DNA of 26,055 nucleotides from CAZCGA01 sp964498075. GTDB lineage: Bacteria > Desulfobacterota > Binatia > HRBIN30. The stretch lies in the NCBI GenBank assembly GCA_964498075.1, contig CAZCGA010000096.1:1-26055 (forward strand). Reading direction: 5' to 3'. A model generated the notes under the pieces. That model was not told where the DNA came from. It was given only the letters and a program-made list of their open reading frames with translations, and did no database searches. Within the stretch, counting starts at the first letter, position 1, and every line of letters starts with the position of its first letter. A program made the translations under genes and the position numbers. This document shows positions 7,186-14,699 of this stretch, one piece after another.

Positions 7186-9075
7186 TCAGTTGTACGTCAA
7201 GCGCAGCCCGGCGAAGACCCATCGTCCAGGCCCAGGTGAGCCGAGCTTGTCCTGGTGCTCCTCGTCGAGCGCATTGTCCACGCCGGCGAACAGCTGCACG
7301 CGGTCGCCGAGCGGCTTCATCACCTGCACGTTGAACAGCGTATAGCTGCCGACGGTGACGTCGCTGCCGAAGCGGTCGAGTTGCTCCGCCGTGTACAGTC
7401 CCTCCAAGCGCACGGCGAATTCGAGCGGCAGGAAGATGCGCAGGATGCCGTTGAAGCGGTGCGGCGGGCGGTGCTGGACGTCGGAGTCCGTGCCGCCGCT
7501 GCGCGACGGGTTGCTCGCCTGCGTGTCGAGGTAGGTGTAGTTGACGTCGAGCCGCGCCCAGTCGACGGGCGTTGTGCCGACGGCGATCTCGACGCCCTGC
7601 AGCGTCGCGTCTTGACTGTTCACCGCCTGCCCCAGGTCGCCGCCCTCGTTCACGATCAGATCACTGACGTCGCTGCGGAACAGGTTCAGATCGGCGTACC
7701 CTTGCGGGAGCTGCACGCGGTGGCCGATCTCGTAGACCAGTGCCTTCTCCGGTTTGAGGTCGGGATTGCCCTGCAGCGGGTCGAACAGCTCGCGCAGCGT
7801 CGGAAAGCGGATCTTGCGGCTGATCGCGGCGCGCGACGTGCCGTACCGGCCGAAGTCCGCCGCGATCCCGCCTTGCGGGTTCAGCTCCCACTGCGTGCTG
7901 GCGCCGCCGCTCTGCACATCGAGGCTCATGCCGGTGACGAGCGCGATGTGCGGGGTCAGCTGGTAGACGTTCTCCGCTGCGATGCTGCTGGTGGTGAAGT
8001 CCGGATTGGCAAGCCGGCCACTGGCGGTGCTGGAGACGTCGGCCGCCGCATGCCGCACCTGAACCGCCGTCGCCAGAGAGTCGGCGTCCGCCAGGTCGAC
8101 GGTCAGGCGTCCAATGCCGCCGATCTCGTCGCTGTCGGCTTCCGTGGCCACCGCCTTCTGCGTGAAGTCCGGCCCGGCGAACTGACTCTCCTTGGTGTCG
8201 TACGCGGTGTAGAACACGGCCGCGGCGGCGCCGAGCTGGGGTATGAGTCGCTGCTCCAACCCGGCTTGCACGTGCCAGAGATCCTGGCGGTCGTTGCGCA
8301 GGAACGGTCCCAGAAACGCCGTGGTGCTCGGCGGAATGCCGAAGCTCGAGGTGGAGCCGAGGAACGCGAAGTGCGCGCGCCCTTGTTCCGAGTAGTCGTA
8401 GCCGAGTGTGCTGAAGAGGCTCTTCTCCTCGCGATCGCTGTTGAGACGCAAGCCGCCGTTCTCGTAGCGTCGTCGGCTGGAAGGCAGCTCGTCGAAGTCG
8501 CCCGGCAACGGGAATCCCGGACTGGTCAGGTAGCGGCCGCCGATCAAGCCGACGGCCCCGCGACGCGACACACCGCCGCTGGCGCGCGCGTCCCAGACGT
8601 CCGAGTCGCGCCAGATCGTCGACGCGCTCGCGCTCACGGGGCCGCGCGGCCGGTAGGTCGTCATCTTCACCGTACCGCCCATACCGTTCGGGCCGAACAG
8701 CGACGACGACGGCCCACGATCGACCTCGATCGAGTCGAGCATCTCGAGCGGGAAGAGGTTCAGGTTGATGATGCCGTTCCAGGGCTCGTAGACCGGCACG
8801 CCGTTGAGCGTGAACAGGACGGCGCGCTGATCGAAGCCGCGTACGTCGAGACGGGGCTCGCCGCGGCCGCCGTCGCGCTGGTTCGCGCCAGGGGTGAGGT
8901 CCAGCACGTCGCCCAGATCGTTTTTGTGCGAGTCGATGATCTCCTCGCGATCCACCTCGGTGCGCGCCGGCAGCAGCGCGTCGACGCGGCTCGCCTCGAC
9001 GGTGATCGTCTTCATCCGGATGGGCTCCTCCGGCCGCGCCGGTGACGGGACGAGGATGAGCAGAAGACTCGTCAC
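7186..9075 (-). CDS. TonB-dependent outer-membrane receptor
   Basis: 629 residues. The N-terminal plug contains a TonB-box-like TITVEAS, then VLDLTPG, RLDVRGFDQRAVLFTLNGVP and SIEVDRGPSSSLFGPNGMGG. About 500 residues of alternating amphipathic strands follow, with the usual FRFPTLRELF-like turn (here IRFPTLRELFDP, then GNPDLKPEKALVYEIG) and a C-terminal strand ending GLRLTYN. It should import a scarce ligand across the outer membrane using TonB energy. GTG at 9075 forms a GTGA overlap with the stop of the S-component gene; the much longer frame reaching 10506 is read-through of antisense-free coding DNA. The resulting signal peptide is short and lacks a clear positive n-region (SLLLILVPSPA), which is unusual. 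Position inside an ECF operon implies it feeds that importer. Confidence 0.9.
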   Translation of the reverse strand: MTSLLLILVPSPARPEEPIRMKTITVEASRVDALLPARTEVDREEIIDSHKNDLGDVLDLTPGANQRDGGRGEPRLDVRGFDQRAVLFTLNGVPVYEPWNGIINLNLFPLEMLDSIEVDRGPSSSLFGPNGMGGTVKMTTYRPRGPVSASASTIWRDSDVWDARASGGVSRRGAVGLIGGRYLTSPGFPLPGDFDELPSSRRRYENGGLRLNSDREEKSLFSTLGYDYSEQGRAHFAFLGSTSSFGIPPSTTAFLGPFLRNDRQDLWHVQAGLEQRLIPQLGAAAAVFYTAYDTKESQFAGPDFTQKAVATEADSDEIGGIGRLTVDLADADSLATAVQVRHAAADVSSTASGRLANPDFTTSSIAAENVYQLTPHIALVTGMSLDVQSGGASTQWELNPQGGIAADFGRYGTSRAAISRKIRFPTLRELFDPLQGNPDLKPEKALVYEIGHRVQLPQGYADLNLFRSDVSDLIVNEGGDLGQAVNSQDATLQGVEIAVGTTPVDWARLDVNYTYLDTQASNPSRSGGTDSDVQHRPPHRFNGILRIFLPLEFAVRLEGLYTAEQLDRFGSDVTVGSYTLFNVQVMKPLGDRVQLFAGVDNALDEEHQDKLGSPGPGRWVFAGLRLTYN

Positions 9076-9611
9076 CGCTTCTCGGCAAGGTAGGCGAAGA
9101 AACCGGCGCGGCGCAGCGACCCGAGGACGAGGTAACCGAGATAACCCCCGGCCAGCCCGAACACCGCGTGCGTCGCAGCCGGGTACGTCCGACCGATAAC
9201 CAGAAAGCCAGTGGGTATTCCGATCCATAATTCCAGCAGCACCTTCACGCCGAGCTTCGCGAGGTTGCCCGCGAGGCCGGCGAGGGCAGAGGTCACCGCG
9301 CCCGGCGGGGCGAGCACGACGACGAGATCGACGGCGGCTCCGGCCGCGGTATACGAAACGAGCGTATCGAGTCCGCCCTTGTCGCCCACACCCACAAACG
9401 CGGCGAGAAGGCCGCTCAGCAGGCCAACCGAGGCCGCCGCGCCGAGCTTCGGCACGACACCGCGCGCGGTGACGATCAGCGCCATCCACACCAGGCCCGA
9501 GTGCCCCGGCATCTTCACCGGCAAGCGCAACGCGATGTTGCCCACGACGACCAGGGCGGCGAAGAGCGCCAGCAACAGCAACTCGAAGGTGGAGAAGTAT
9601 GGCCGGCGCAT
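9072..9611 (-). CDS. ECF transporter substrate-specific (S) component, substrate unknown
   Basis: 179 residues, mostly hydrophobic, with about six predicted membrane segments (around 9-28, 38-55, 58-76, 85-103, 105-125 and 145-168) and a short basic C-terminus. Size, topology and position directly after EcfT fit an ECF S component, the membrane protein that binds the vitamin or metal and toggles in the ECF module. The loop MPGHSG after the first helix and the acidic VGVGDKGGLD loop are candidates for ligand contacts. I could not match it to BioY, ThiT, RibU, FolT or CbiM. The ATG at 9611 lies six bases after the EcfT stop and has only a weak ribosome site (GAAGACGG), suggesting coupling. Its stop overlaps the TonB receptor start. 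Confidence 0.72.
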   Translation of the reverse strand: MRRPYFSTFELLLLALFAALVVVGNIALRLPVKMPGHSGLVWMALIVTARGVVPKLGAAASVGLLSGLLAAFVGVGDKGGLDTLVSYTAAGAAVDLVVVLAPPGAVTSALAGLAGNLAKLGVKVLLELWIGIPTGFLVIGRTYPAATHAVFGLAGGYLGYLVLGSLRRAGFFAYLAEKR

Positions 9612-9617
9612 CCGTCT

Positions 9618-10340
9618 TCAGCGCAGCAGGAACGAGCTGCCGAGCACGAACGCCATCGCGGCAAGCAGGGCATGGTCCATCACGCCGAGACGCAAGGCGC
9701 GAAACGGTCGCCGCGATGGTGACTCGAAACCCCGCGCCGCCGCGGCCTCGCTGATCGACCAGGCGCGCTCCGTCGCCAAGACGACGGCCGGCACAACCAG
9801 CGCCGCCGCGCCGGCAAGGTCCTCGCGCCGCAGACGCCAGCCGCGCCGCGCGGTTGCCGCCGCACCGATGCCGCGTGCCCGCTGTGCCTCCCGGATCCCC
9901 TGCCACTCGCGCTCGAGCAGGCCGAGCGAGCGAAACGCCGTCGCGAACGCCAAAGCCAGTCGCGGCGACAACCCGAGCCGTTCGCCCGCTAGACGCAGCT
10001 CGTCCGGAGTGGTGGTGGTGAAGACGAGGGTGAAGGCCGACGACAACAACGCCAGACGGAGAGTGATCAGCACGGCAAAGCTCGGTCCGACGAAACACCA
10101 GTCCACCAGAACCAGGACAGCGAGCCACAGGCGCGCACGCGACACCTGCGACGCCGCCTGCCTCGCGAGCCCGGCTGCGGCGAGCAAGCCGACGAAGCAG
10201 GCGCAGAAGAACGCCAACGACGCCAGCGGCAGCGCCACAGCCGCGGAGGCGGCGAACGACAGCGCGATCTTGGTTCGCGGATCGGCGCGCCGGAGGAAGG
10301 AATCCTCGACGAGCCACAACGCTTGCCCTACACGACGCAT
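9618..10340 (-). CDS. ecfT: ECF transporter transmembrane (T) component
   Basis: 240 residues. The N-terminus RRADPRTKIAL matches the DPRTK motif of EcfT/CbiQ proteins. Several hydrophobic helices follow, then a cytoplasmic region with two Ala-Arg-Gly coupling motifs, EAQRARG (about 150-156) and EAAAARG (about 198-204), which contact the ATPases in ECF transporters, and a last membrane helix at the C-terminus. I selected the ATG at 10340, which overlaps the end of the ATPase gene by 13 bases; the frame extends upstream but those residues are charged and unlike the family. The protein couples ATP hydrolysis to movement of the S component. Confidence 0.87.
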   Translation of the reverse strand: MRRVGQALWLVEDSFLRRADPRTKIALSFAASAAVALPLASLAFFCACFVGLLAAAGLARQAASQVSRARLWLAVLVLVDWCFVGPSFAVLITLRLALLSSAFTLVFTTTTPDELRLAGERLGLSPRLALAFATAFRSLGLLEREWQGIREAQRARGIGAAATARRGWRLRREDLAGAAALVVPAVVLATERAWSISEAAAARGFESPSRRPFRALRLGVMDHALLAAMAFVLGSSFLLR

Positions 10341-11695
10341 CGCACCGCCGTCCCCTCGTCCCAAGTCTGCGTCGCCAGGTCGCATCGCTCGACGATCCGC
10401 CCCTCGTGCAACCGCACGATCTCGTCGCACCACTCCGCCGCCCATTCGCCGTCGTGCGTCGCGACCACACAGAGGCAACCCGCCGAAGCGAGGTGGCGGA
10501 CGACACGACCCATCATCCGCCGATGCCGCTCATCCTGGCCGAGTGTCGGCTCGTCGAGGCACAGGCCGCGCAGCCCAGGCCGCGTCAGCAGGATGGCCAG
10601 CCCCAGCCGCTTCTTCTCTCCCTCGCTCAGCAGCAGCGGAGGCGTGTGCTCGTACGGCCCGAGGCCGAGCAGCTCGATGACGGATCGATAGAGGCGCTGG
10701 TCGGCGGCGGAGTTGGCGTAGAGGATCTCCTGGCGCACTGTCGGGTTGAAGATCTGCTGGTCGGGATTCTGGAAGCACATGCCGAGACGCGGCACCTTCC
10801 CGTCATCGGCCTGAATATGCCCGCTGTGGGATTGCAGCCCGGCGAGGGCACGCAGCAGCGTGGTCTTGCCCGCGCCGTTCGCTCCCAGGAGGGCGATCAC
10901 CTGTCCACCCGCCAGCGACAGATTGATGTCTTCCAGCACGGGCTTGCCGTCGAGCACGACGCCGAGGCCTTCGACCGTCAGGCGAAACGGGACGATCCGC
11001 AACGGCAACTCGGGGAGCGACGCATCCGCCGCCGGCGCACTCGGCAGCACGTGCACGCGTGCGTCCCGGCGCCAGGAGGCGGCGGGTGGCCGGTGCTCGA
11101 AGGCGACCACGGCGGTGCCCGCGGCGCGCATTCGCTCCACGTGCGCGGCGACATCGGCCGCCGACACAGCGTCGAGCATCGAGAAGGCCTCGTCGAGCAC
11201 AAGCACCTCAGGGCGCCGAGCGGCGACGGCGGCGACCATGAGCTTCTGCTGTTCCCCACCGCTCAGCGTGCGCGGGTCGCGTTCTTCCAGACCGCGCAGA
11301 CCGAAGGCGTCGAGAGCACCGTCCAGGCGTGTCTGCATCTCCGCCATCGACAGCCCGAGGTTTTCGAGTCCGAAGACGAGCTCGTCGCGTAGTGTGGCGC
11401 CGAGCAGTTGCGCCCCCGGGTTCTGGCCGACCAGACCGACCCTCGCGCTGAGTTGCCAGAGTGGAACCTCCGTCGTCAGCCGGTCGCCGGCGCGGACCGC
11501 ACCGCAGAACTGCCCGCGGTAGAGGTGCGGGATCATCCCCGCCAGCATACGGGCGAAGGTGCTCTTGCCGCAGCCCGAGGGTCCGCGAACGTGGTGCAGC
11601 TCGCCCGCACACACGGCGAGCGAGAAGGGGCCGACCGCGCCGTGACGTCCTGGATAGTGGAACGCCGCGTCGGTGGCCTCGAGCAGAGGCCTCAC
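10328..11695 (-). CDS. Fused double ECF-type ABC ATPase (EcfA-EcfA')
   Basis: 455 residues with two complete nucleotide-binding domains. Domain 1 has Walker A GPSGCGKST (38-46), Q-loop QNPGAQLLG, signature LSGGEQQK, Walker B VLVLDEAFSMLD and the switch His in FEHRPP. Domain 2 has GANGAGKTT, QNPDQQIFNPTV, a variant signature LSEGEKK, LCLDEPTLGQD and ATHDGEW. The QNPDxQ Q-loops are characteristic of EcfA-type ATPases. It should power the EcfT/S pair from the cytoplasm as a pre-joined dimer. GTG at 11695 gives a GTGA overlap with the TiaS-like gene stop; the frame upstream to 11746 is not used. Fusion of the two ATPases in one chain is known in some ECF systems but less usual than two genes. Confidence 0.9.
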   Translation of the reverse strand: MRPLLEATDAAFHYPGRHGAVGPFSLAVCAGELHHVRGPSGCGKSTFARMLAGMIPHLYRGQFCGAVRAGDRLTTEVPLWQLSARVGLVGQNPGAQLLGATLRDELVFGLENLGLSMAEMQTRLDGALDAFGLRGLEERDPRTLSGGEQQKLMVAAVAARRPEVLVLDEAFSMLDAVSAADVAAHVERMRAAGTAVVAFEHRPPAASWRRDARVHVLPSAPAADASLPELPLRIVPFRLTVEGLGVVLDGKPVLEDINLSLAGGQVIALLGANGAGKTTLLRALAGLQSHSGHIQADDGKVPRLGMCFQNPDQQIFNPTVRQEILYANSAADQRLYRSVIELLGLGPYEHTPPLLLSEGEKKRLGLAILLTRPGLRGLCLDEPTLGQDERHRRMMGRVVRHLASAGCLCVVATHDGEWAAEWCDEIVRLHEGRIVERCDLATQTWDEGTAVRCVV

Positions 11696-12450
11696 TGCTC
11701 CTCGCCCCCGTGGCCGTCTTCGTGGGGCGGCTTCCGATCGAAGCAACGCCAGCCGTCTTCCGTGCGTTCGAGCAACAGCACCGGACGTCCACCGATCAAC
11801 CGGGGACGGAGCCGCTCCTCCGTGAAGATCTCTGCGTCTGCAGCCACAGGCTCGCTGTTGCGCGCCACGGAGAGGAGTGCGATGCCGCGCTGCCGCAGGC
11901 TGCTGGCGGGAAGGCGTTCGGGCAGATCGCGCAGGCCGCCGGCGAGCTCGAGGAAGCGACCGGCGTTGCCCTCGGCGGTCAGTCCCACCGCGGCGAGCGC
12001 GCCGATGATCCCGTCTCCGGTGCCCCCGAGCTCTTCCAGGCGCAGCCCCTCGCGCTGCGCCAGCGCCGCGGCTTCCGCCTTGTTCAGCACTTCGTTCCCG
12101 GCGCGCCAGCCGAACTCCATCACACTGGTGCCGACGCCGTCGCGCGCGGCCAGGCAGAGTCCCGGATCGGAGCCCTGGGCGTAACGCGACCGCACGTAGC
12201 GTGCGGCTTCATCGAAGAGCCCGCGCGCCGCACCGTTGTCGCTGCTCTGCATCTCCAGGATCAGACATGCCGGGCTGTTGTGGCTGGTGTACGGGATGCG
12301 CGGGTCCACCAGGAGCTGATGGCGGACCACGCCGACGAGCGCGGCCAGGCCGGCCTGCTCCAGGTGGGTGCCCAGGTCGCGAGCGAGACGGCCCGTGCCG
12401 GGTTTGTGACCGAGGATGTCCGTGTCGTCGATGCCGAGCAGCATGTGCAT
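11692..12450 (-). CDS. TiaS-like (COG1571 N-terminal-type) protein in an ECF operon
   Basis: 252 residues. The opening MLLGIDDTD, a nearby PGTGRLARDL, then SHNSPACLIL, and later GTGDGIIGALAAVGL resemble the kinase-like (TCKD) and ferredoxin-like domains of archaeal TiaS, the tRNA-Ile2 2-agmatinylcytidine synthetase. The C-terminal OB-fold and zinc ribbon that bind tRNA in TiaS are absent: the protein ends soon after a region about 250 residues long. Bacteria normally modify this tRNA with TilS, so a tRNA role is unlikely. The ATG at 12450 has AAAGGA six bases upstream; the TTG at 12465 overlapping the regulator stop is a weaker option. Co-expression with an importer suggests it phosphorylates or binds the imported ligand, which is inference. 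Confidence 0.65.
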   Translation of the reverse strand: MHMLLGIDDTDILGHKPGTGRLARDLGTHLEQAGLAALVGVVRHQLLVDPRIPYTSHNSPACLILEMQSSDNGAARGLFDEAARYVRSRYAQGSDPGLCLAARDGVGTSVMEFGWRAGNEVLNKAEAAALAQREGLRLEELGGTGDGIIGALAAVGLTAEGNAGRFLELAGGLRDLPERLPASSLRQRGIALLSVARNSEPVAADAEIFTEERLRPRLIGGRPVLLLERTEDGWRCFDRKPPHEDGHGGEEQ

Positions 12451-12461
12451 GGCAGATCCTT

Positions 12462-13514
12462 TCAACCGATGCTGGCGACGACGCGGCTCATGCGTGCCAC
12501 GTCGTAGCCGGGGAAGTGTGCCGCCTCGCGGCGGAAAGACGAATCGTGCAATAGCTCCAGGAGCGGGCGGAGCGCGGCTGACTCGAAGACGTGCCGCGGG
12601 ATGACAAGGTCGTAGCGCTCCTCGCCGAGCGGCAGGAAGTCGAGCCCGTGCGCCTCGGCCGCGGCGCGCACGCCCGGGCCGGCGTCGGCGGCTCCCGCCG
12701 CGATCGCCGCAGCGACGGCAGTGTGCGTGGAAAGCTCGCGCGCGTAGCCGGCGATGTCACCCGGGTCGATCCTCGCCTTGCGGAGCAGGTGGTGCAGCAG
12801 GAGCCGCGTGCCGGCGCCGGTCTGGCGGTTCACCAGGCGCACGCCATGGCGGGTGAGATCGCGCAGGCCACGAATGCCCTTCGGGTTCCCCGGCGCCAGC
12901 ATCAGCCCTTGCTCGCGCCGCGCCAGGTTGACCAGCACGACGCGTTCCTCGGGCAGCAGGTGTTTGACGTACGGCACGTTGTACTCGCCCGAGTCGACGT
13001 CGAGCAGGTGAATTCCGGCGAGGTGTGCCCGCCGCTCGTGTAGCGCGATCAACCCCGACAGGCTGCCGACCGGGCGCGCGGCGAAGCGGATCCCATGGTG
13101 CGGCTGCGTCAGACGGCACGCGAGCAGGTCGAGCACGAGATCGTCGCTACCGATGGCGAAGAGCGGCTCGCCCCCGGCGCCTTTGCGGCCGCGGAACGTC
13201 GAGCCCAGGCGCGCGCGGACGACAGCGTGGTCGCGACGCCGCAGCGGCGCACGTGGCTCATCGCGCATCCAGCGCCCCATCTCCCGCCGCCCGGCGGCGG
13301 TGAGCCCGTAGACCTTGCGTGCCGGCCCGCTGCGACCGGCCTCGACGCGGAACGACACCCAGCCCTTCTCGGCCATCGTCCCGAGAACCCGGTAGAGTTG
13401 GCCGAAGTCGAGCCGCCACTCCGACCCGAGCTCCTCCTCCAACCCACGCCGCAGCTCGTAGCCGTAGCGCTCGCCGCGAGCGAGCACTCCCATCACTGCA
13501 TGCGCGACCGACAT
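12462..13514 (-). CDS. PadR-family regulator fused to a PBP-like sensor domain
   Basis: 350 residues. Residues 1-85 form a PadR-type winged helix (MGVLARGERYGYELRRGL, LYRVLGTMAEKGWV, KVYGLTAAGRREMGRWM). From about 115 to the end the sequence resembles the PBP-like family (PF12727-type) of periplasmic-binding-protein folds found with ModE- or MoeA-type proteins: FAIGSDDLVLDLL, LAGIHLLDVDSGEYN, LVNRQTGAGTRLLL, AGAADAGPGVRAAA. There is no signal peptide, so it is a cytoplasmic one-component sensor. It is the first gene of the ECF/TonB operon and its start lies beside a perfect inverted repeat, so autoregulation and derepression or repression by the imported ligand are likely. PBP-like relatives hint at molybdate, tungstate or a pterin cofactor, but nothing in the sequence proves it. 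Confidence 0.8.
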   Translation of the reverse strand: MSVAHAVMGVLARGERYGYELRRGLEEELGSEWRLDFGQLYRVLGTMAEKGWVSFRVEAGRSGPARKVYGLTAAGRREMGRWMRDEPRAPLRRRDHAVVRARLGSTFRGRKGAGGEPLFAIGSDDLVLDLLACRLTQPHHGIRFAARPVGSLSGLIALHERRAHLAGIHLLDVDSGEYNVPYVKHLLPEERVVLVNLARREQGLMLAPGNPKGIRGLRDLTRHGVRLVNRQTGAGTRLLLHHLLRKARIDPGDIAGYARELSTHTAVAAAIAAGAADAGPGVRAAAEAHGLDFLPLGEERYDLVIPRHVFESAALRPLLELLHDSSFRREAAHFPGYDVARMSRVVASIG

Positions 13515-13516
13515 GT

Positions 13517-13539
13517 GACTATAGGCTGTGCCTATAGTC
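13517..13539. promoter_or_regulatory. Perfect inverted repeat, probable operator of the PadR-PBP regulator
   Basis: GACTATAGGC (13517-13526) and GCCTATAGTC (13530-13539) are exact inverted copies separated by TGT. The element ends two bases before the regulator ATG and covers the -10 box and predicted transcription start. Dyad symmetry of this size suits a dimeric winged-helix repressor. Outer bases CGACC (13505-13509) and GGTCG (13540-13544) extend the symmetry with an offset. Confidence 0.75.
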
Positions 13540-13560
13540 GGTCGGAGCGGCAGAAGTCAA
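13531..13560 (-). promoter_or_regulatory. Sigma70-like promoter of the ECF/TonB operon
   Basis: On the minus strand TTGACT (13560-13555) and TATAGG (13536-13531) are separated by 18 bases. The -10 box lies within the inverted repeat. A start about seven bases downstream would give a leader of roughly ten bases, and no Shine-Dalgarno precedes the ATG, so translation may be nearly leaderless. The remaining bases up to the dehydrogenase gene at 13760 hold no gene or RNA I can support. Confidence 0.6.
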
Positions 13561-13759
13561 ATGCGCTTAGGAGTACAGATCCTTGCTGCCGCTGAACCAC
13601 AAGGCCGCGGCGTTGCAGCTCGTGAGCCAGAATCACCTCAGGCCTCGTGTACCCGGCCTTATACCACGGTCGCGAGGTCGCGTGGACACGGCGAATGCCA
13701 ACTAGGCGAGCTGAGTGCTGGACGAACCTCCACATACCTTGTAGCCAGTGGCGAGAGCG

Positions 13760-14689
13760 ATGAAGGTCCTGCATCAGATTCGCGAGGCGGTCGCCGCGCA
13801 GATCGCTCAAGCGGTACCCGACGTAGAGATCGTCGCGATCCCGCGCGAGGGGGAGCTGCCGGCAGGCGTGGAAGGTGAGGTGCTCATCACCTTCCCGTGG
13901 GCCAGCCCGAACTTGCGCCAGGTGTTGGCGAGGGGCGTGCGCTGGATTCATGCGCTCGGCACCGGCATCGACGCCTTTCCCCTGCACCTGCTCGCCGACC
14001 AAGTGCTCACTTGCTCGCGCGGTGGCAGCGCCATTCCGATCTCCGAATGGGTGCTGGCGGTGATGCTCGCCTTCGAGAAACACCTGCCGGAGGCGTGGAT
14101 CAGCGACGTACCTGCAGAAGGGTGGAGTCGCGGTGCGCTCGGCACGCTGCACGGCAAGACGCTGGGCCTCGTTGGCTTCGGCGGCATCGGCACGGCCGTT
14201 GCGCAGCGCGCCCTCCCCTTCGGCATGCGTATCGTCGCCTACCGTCGCTCCGCTGGGCCCTCGGGGCTCGCGGGCGTTCAGGTGATCGGCTCGCTGCACG
14301 AGCTGGCTGCGACGTCCGACCATGTGGTCATCGCCGCGGCGTCGACATCAGCAACGCGGCACCTCTTCAACCGCGATCTCTTCGCCGTCATCAAGCCCGG
14401 CGCACATCTCGTCAACGTCGCGCGCGGCGCGCTCGTCGATCAGGATGCCCTGCGTGCGGCGCTCGATGTCGGCCGCGTGGCCATGGCATCGCTCGATGCG
14501 GTCGAGCCCGAGCCGCTGCCCGCCGGGCACTGGATGTACGCACATCCGAAAGTCCGCCTGAGCCCCCACCTCTCGTGGTCCATGCCCGGCGCGGTCGAGC
14601 TGCTGATCCAGCCATTCATCGACAACCTCCGCCGTTACCGCGCCGGTGAGCCGCTGCACGGCGTGGTCGATCGCGACGCGGGCTACTGA
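13760..14689 (+). CDS. D-isomer-specific 2-hydroxyacid dehydrogenase
   Basis: 309 residues with a typical NAD(P)-dependent 2-hydroxyacid dehydrogenase layout. The Rossmann motif LGLVGFGGIG is centred on 139-144. The catalytic residues are Arg222 in NVARGALVD, Glu249 or 251 in VEPEPL, and His270 in SPHLSW. The enzyme interconverts a 2-ketoacid and a D-2-hydroxyacid in the cytoplasm. The N-terminal substrate domain is short and divergent, as in GhrA-like and phosphoglycerate dehydrogenase-like members, so the substrate (glyoxylate, hydroxypyruvate or another) is open. ATG 13760 is preferred; GTG at 13748 adds four residues. It is divergent from the regulator operon and ends ten bases before the convergent ABC transporter ATPase gene, with no clear terminator between. 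Confidence 0.88.
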   Translation: MKVLHQIREAVAAQIAQAVPDVEIVAIPREGELPAGVEGEVLITFPWASPNLRQVLARGVRWIHALGTGIDAFPLHLLADQVLTCSRGGSAIPISEWVLAVMLAFEKHLPEAWISDVPAEGWSRGALGTLHGKTLGLVGFGGIGTAVAQRALPFGMRIVAYRRSAGPSGLAGVQVIGSLHELAATSDHVVIAAASTSATRHLFNRDLFAVIKPGAHLVNVARGALVDQDALRAALDVGRVAMASLDAVEPEPLPAGHWMYAHPKVRLSPHLSWSMPGAVELLIQPFIDNLRRYRAGEPLHGVVDRDAGY

Positions 14690-14699
14690 CAAGCCGCGC

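Noticed and set aside
7186..10506. Single open frame of 1,106 codons covering the TonB receptor and beyond
   Set aside because: Only the part from 9075 resembles a receptor; the upstream part lies over the S-component and EcfT genes and is Arg/Ala-rich out-of-frame sequence common at high GC.
9211..10680. Long plus-strand frame (489 codons)
   Set aside because: Antisense to EcfT and the S component; composition is Ser/Arg/Ala-rich with no family motif.
13575..13630. Possible tRNA-Arg(CCU) on the minus strand, from an ACTCCTAAG loop after a GGTTCAGCGGCAG-like segment
   Set aside because: The anticodon stem does not pair and there is no T-loop GTTCGAA-type sequence or CCA end.
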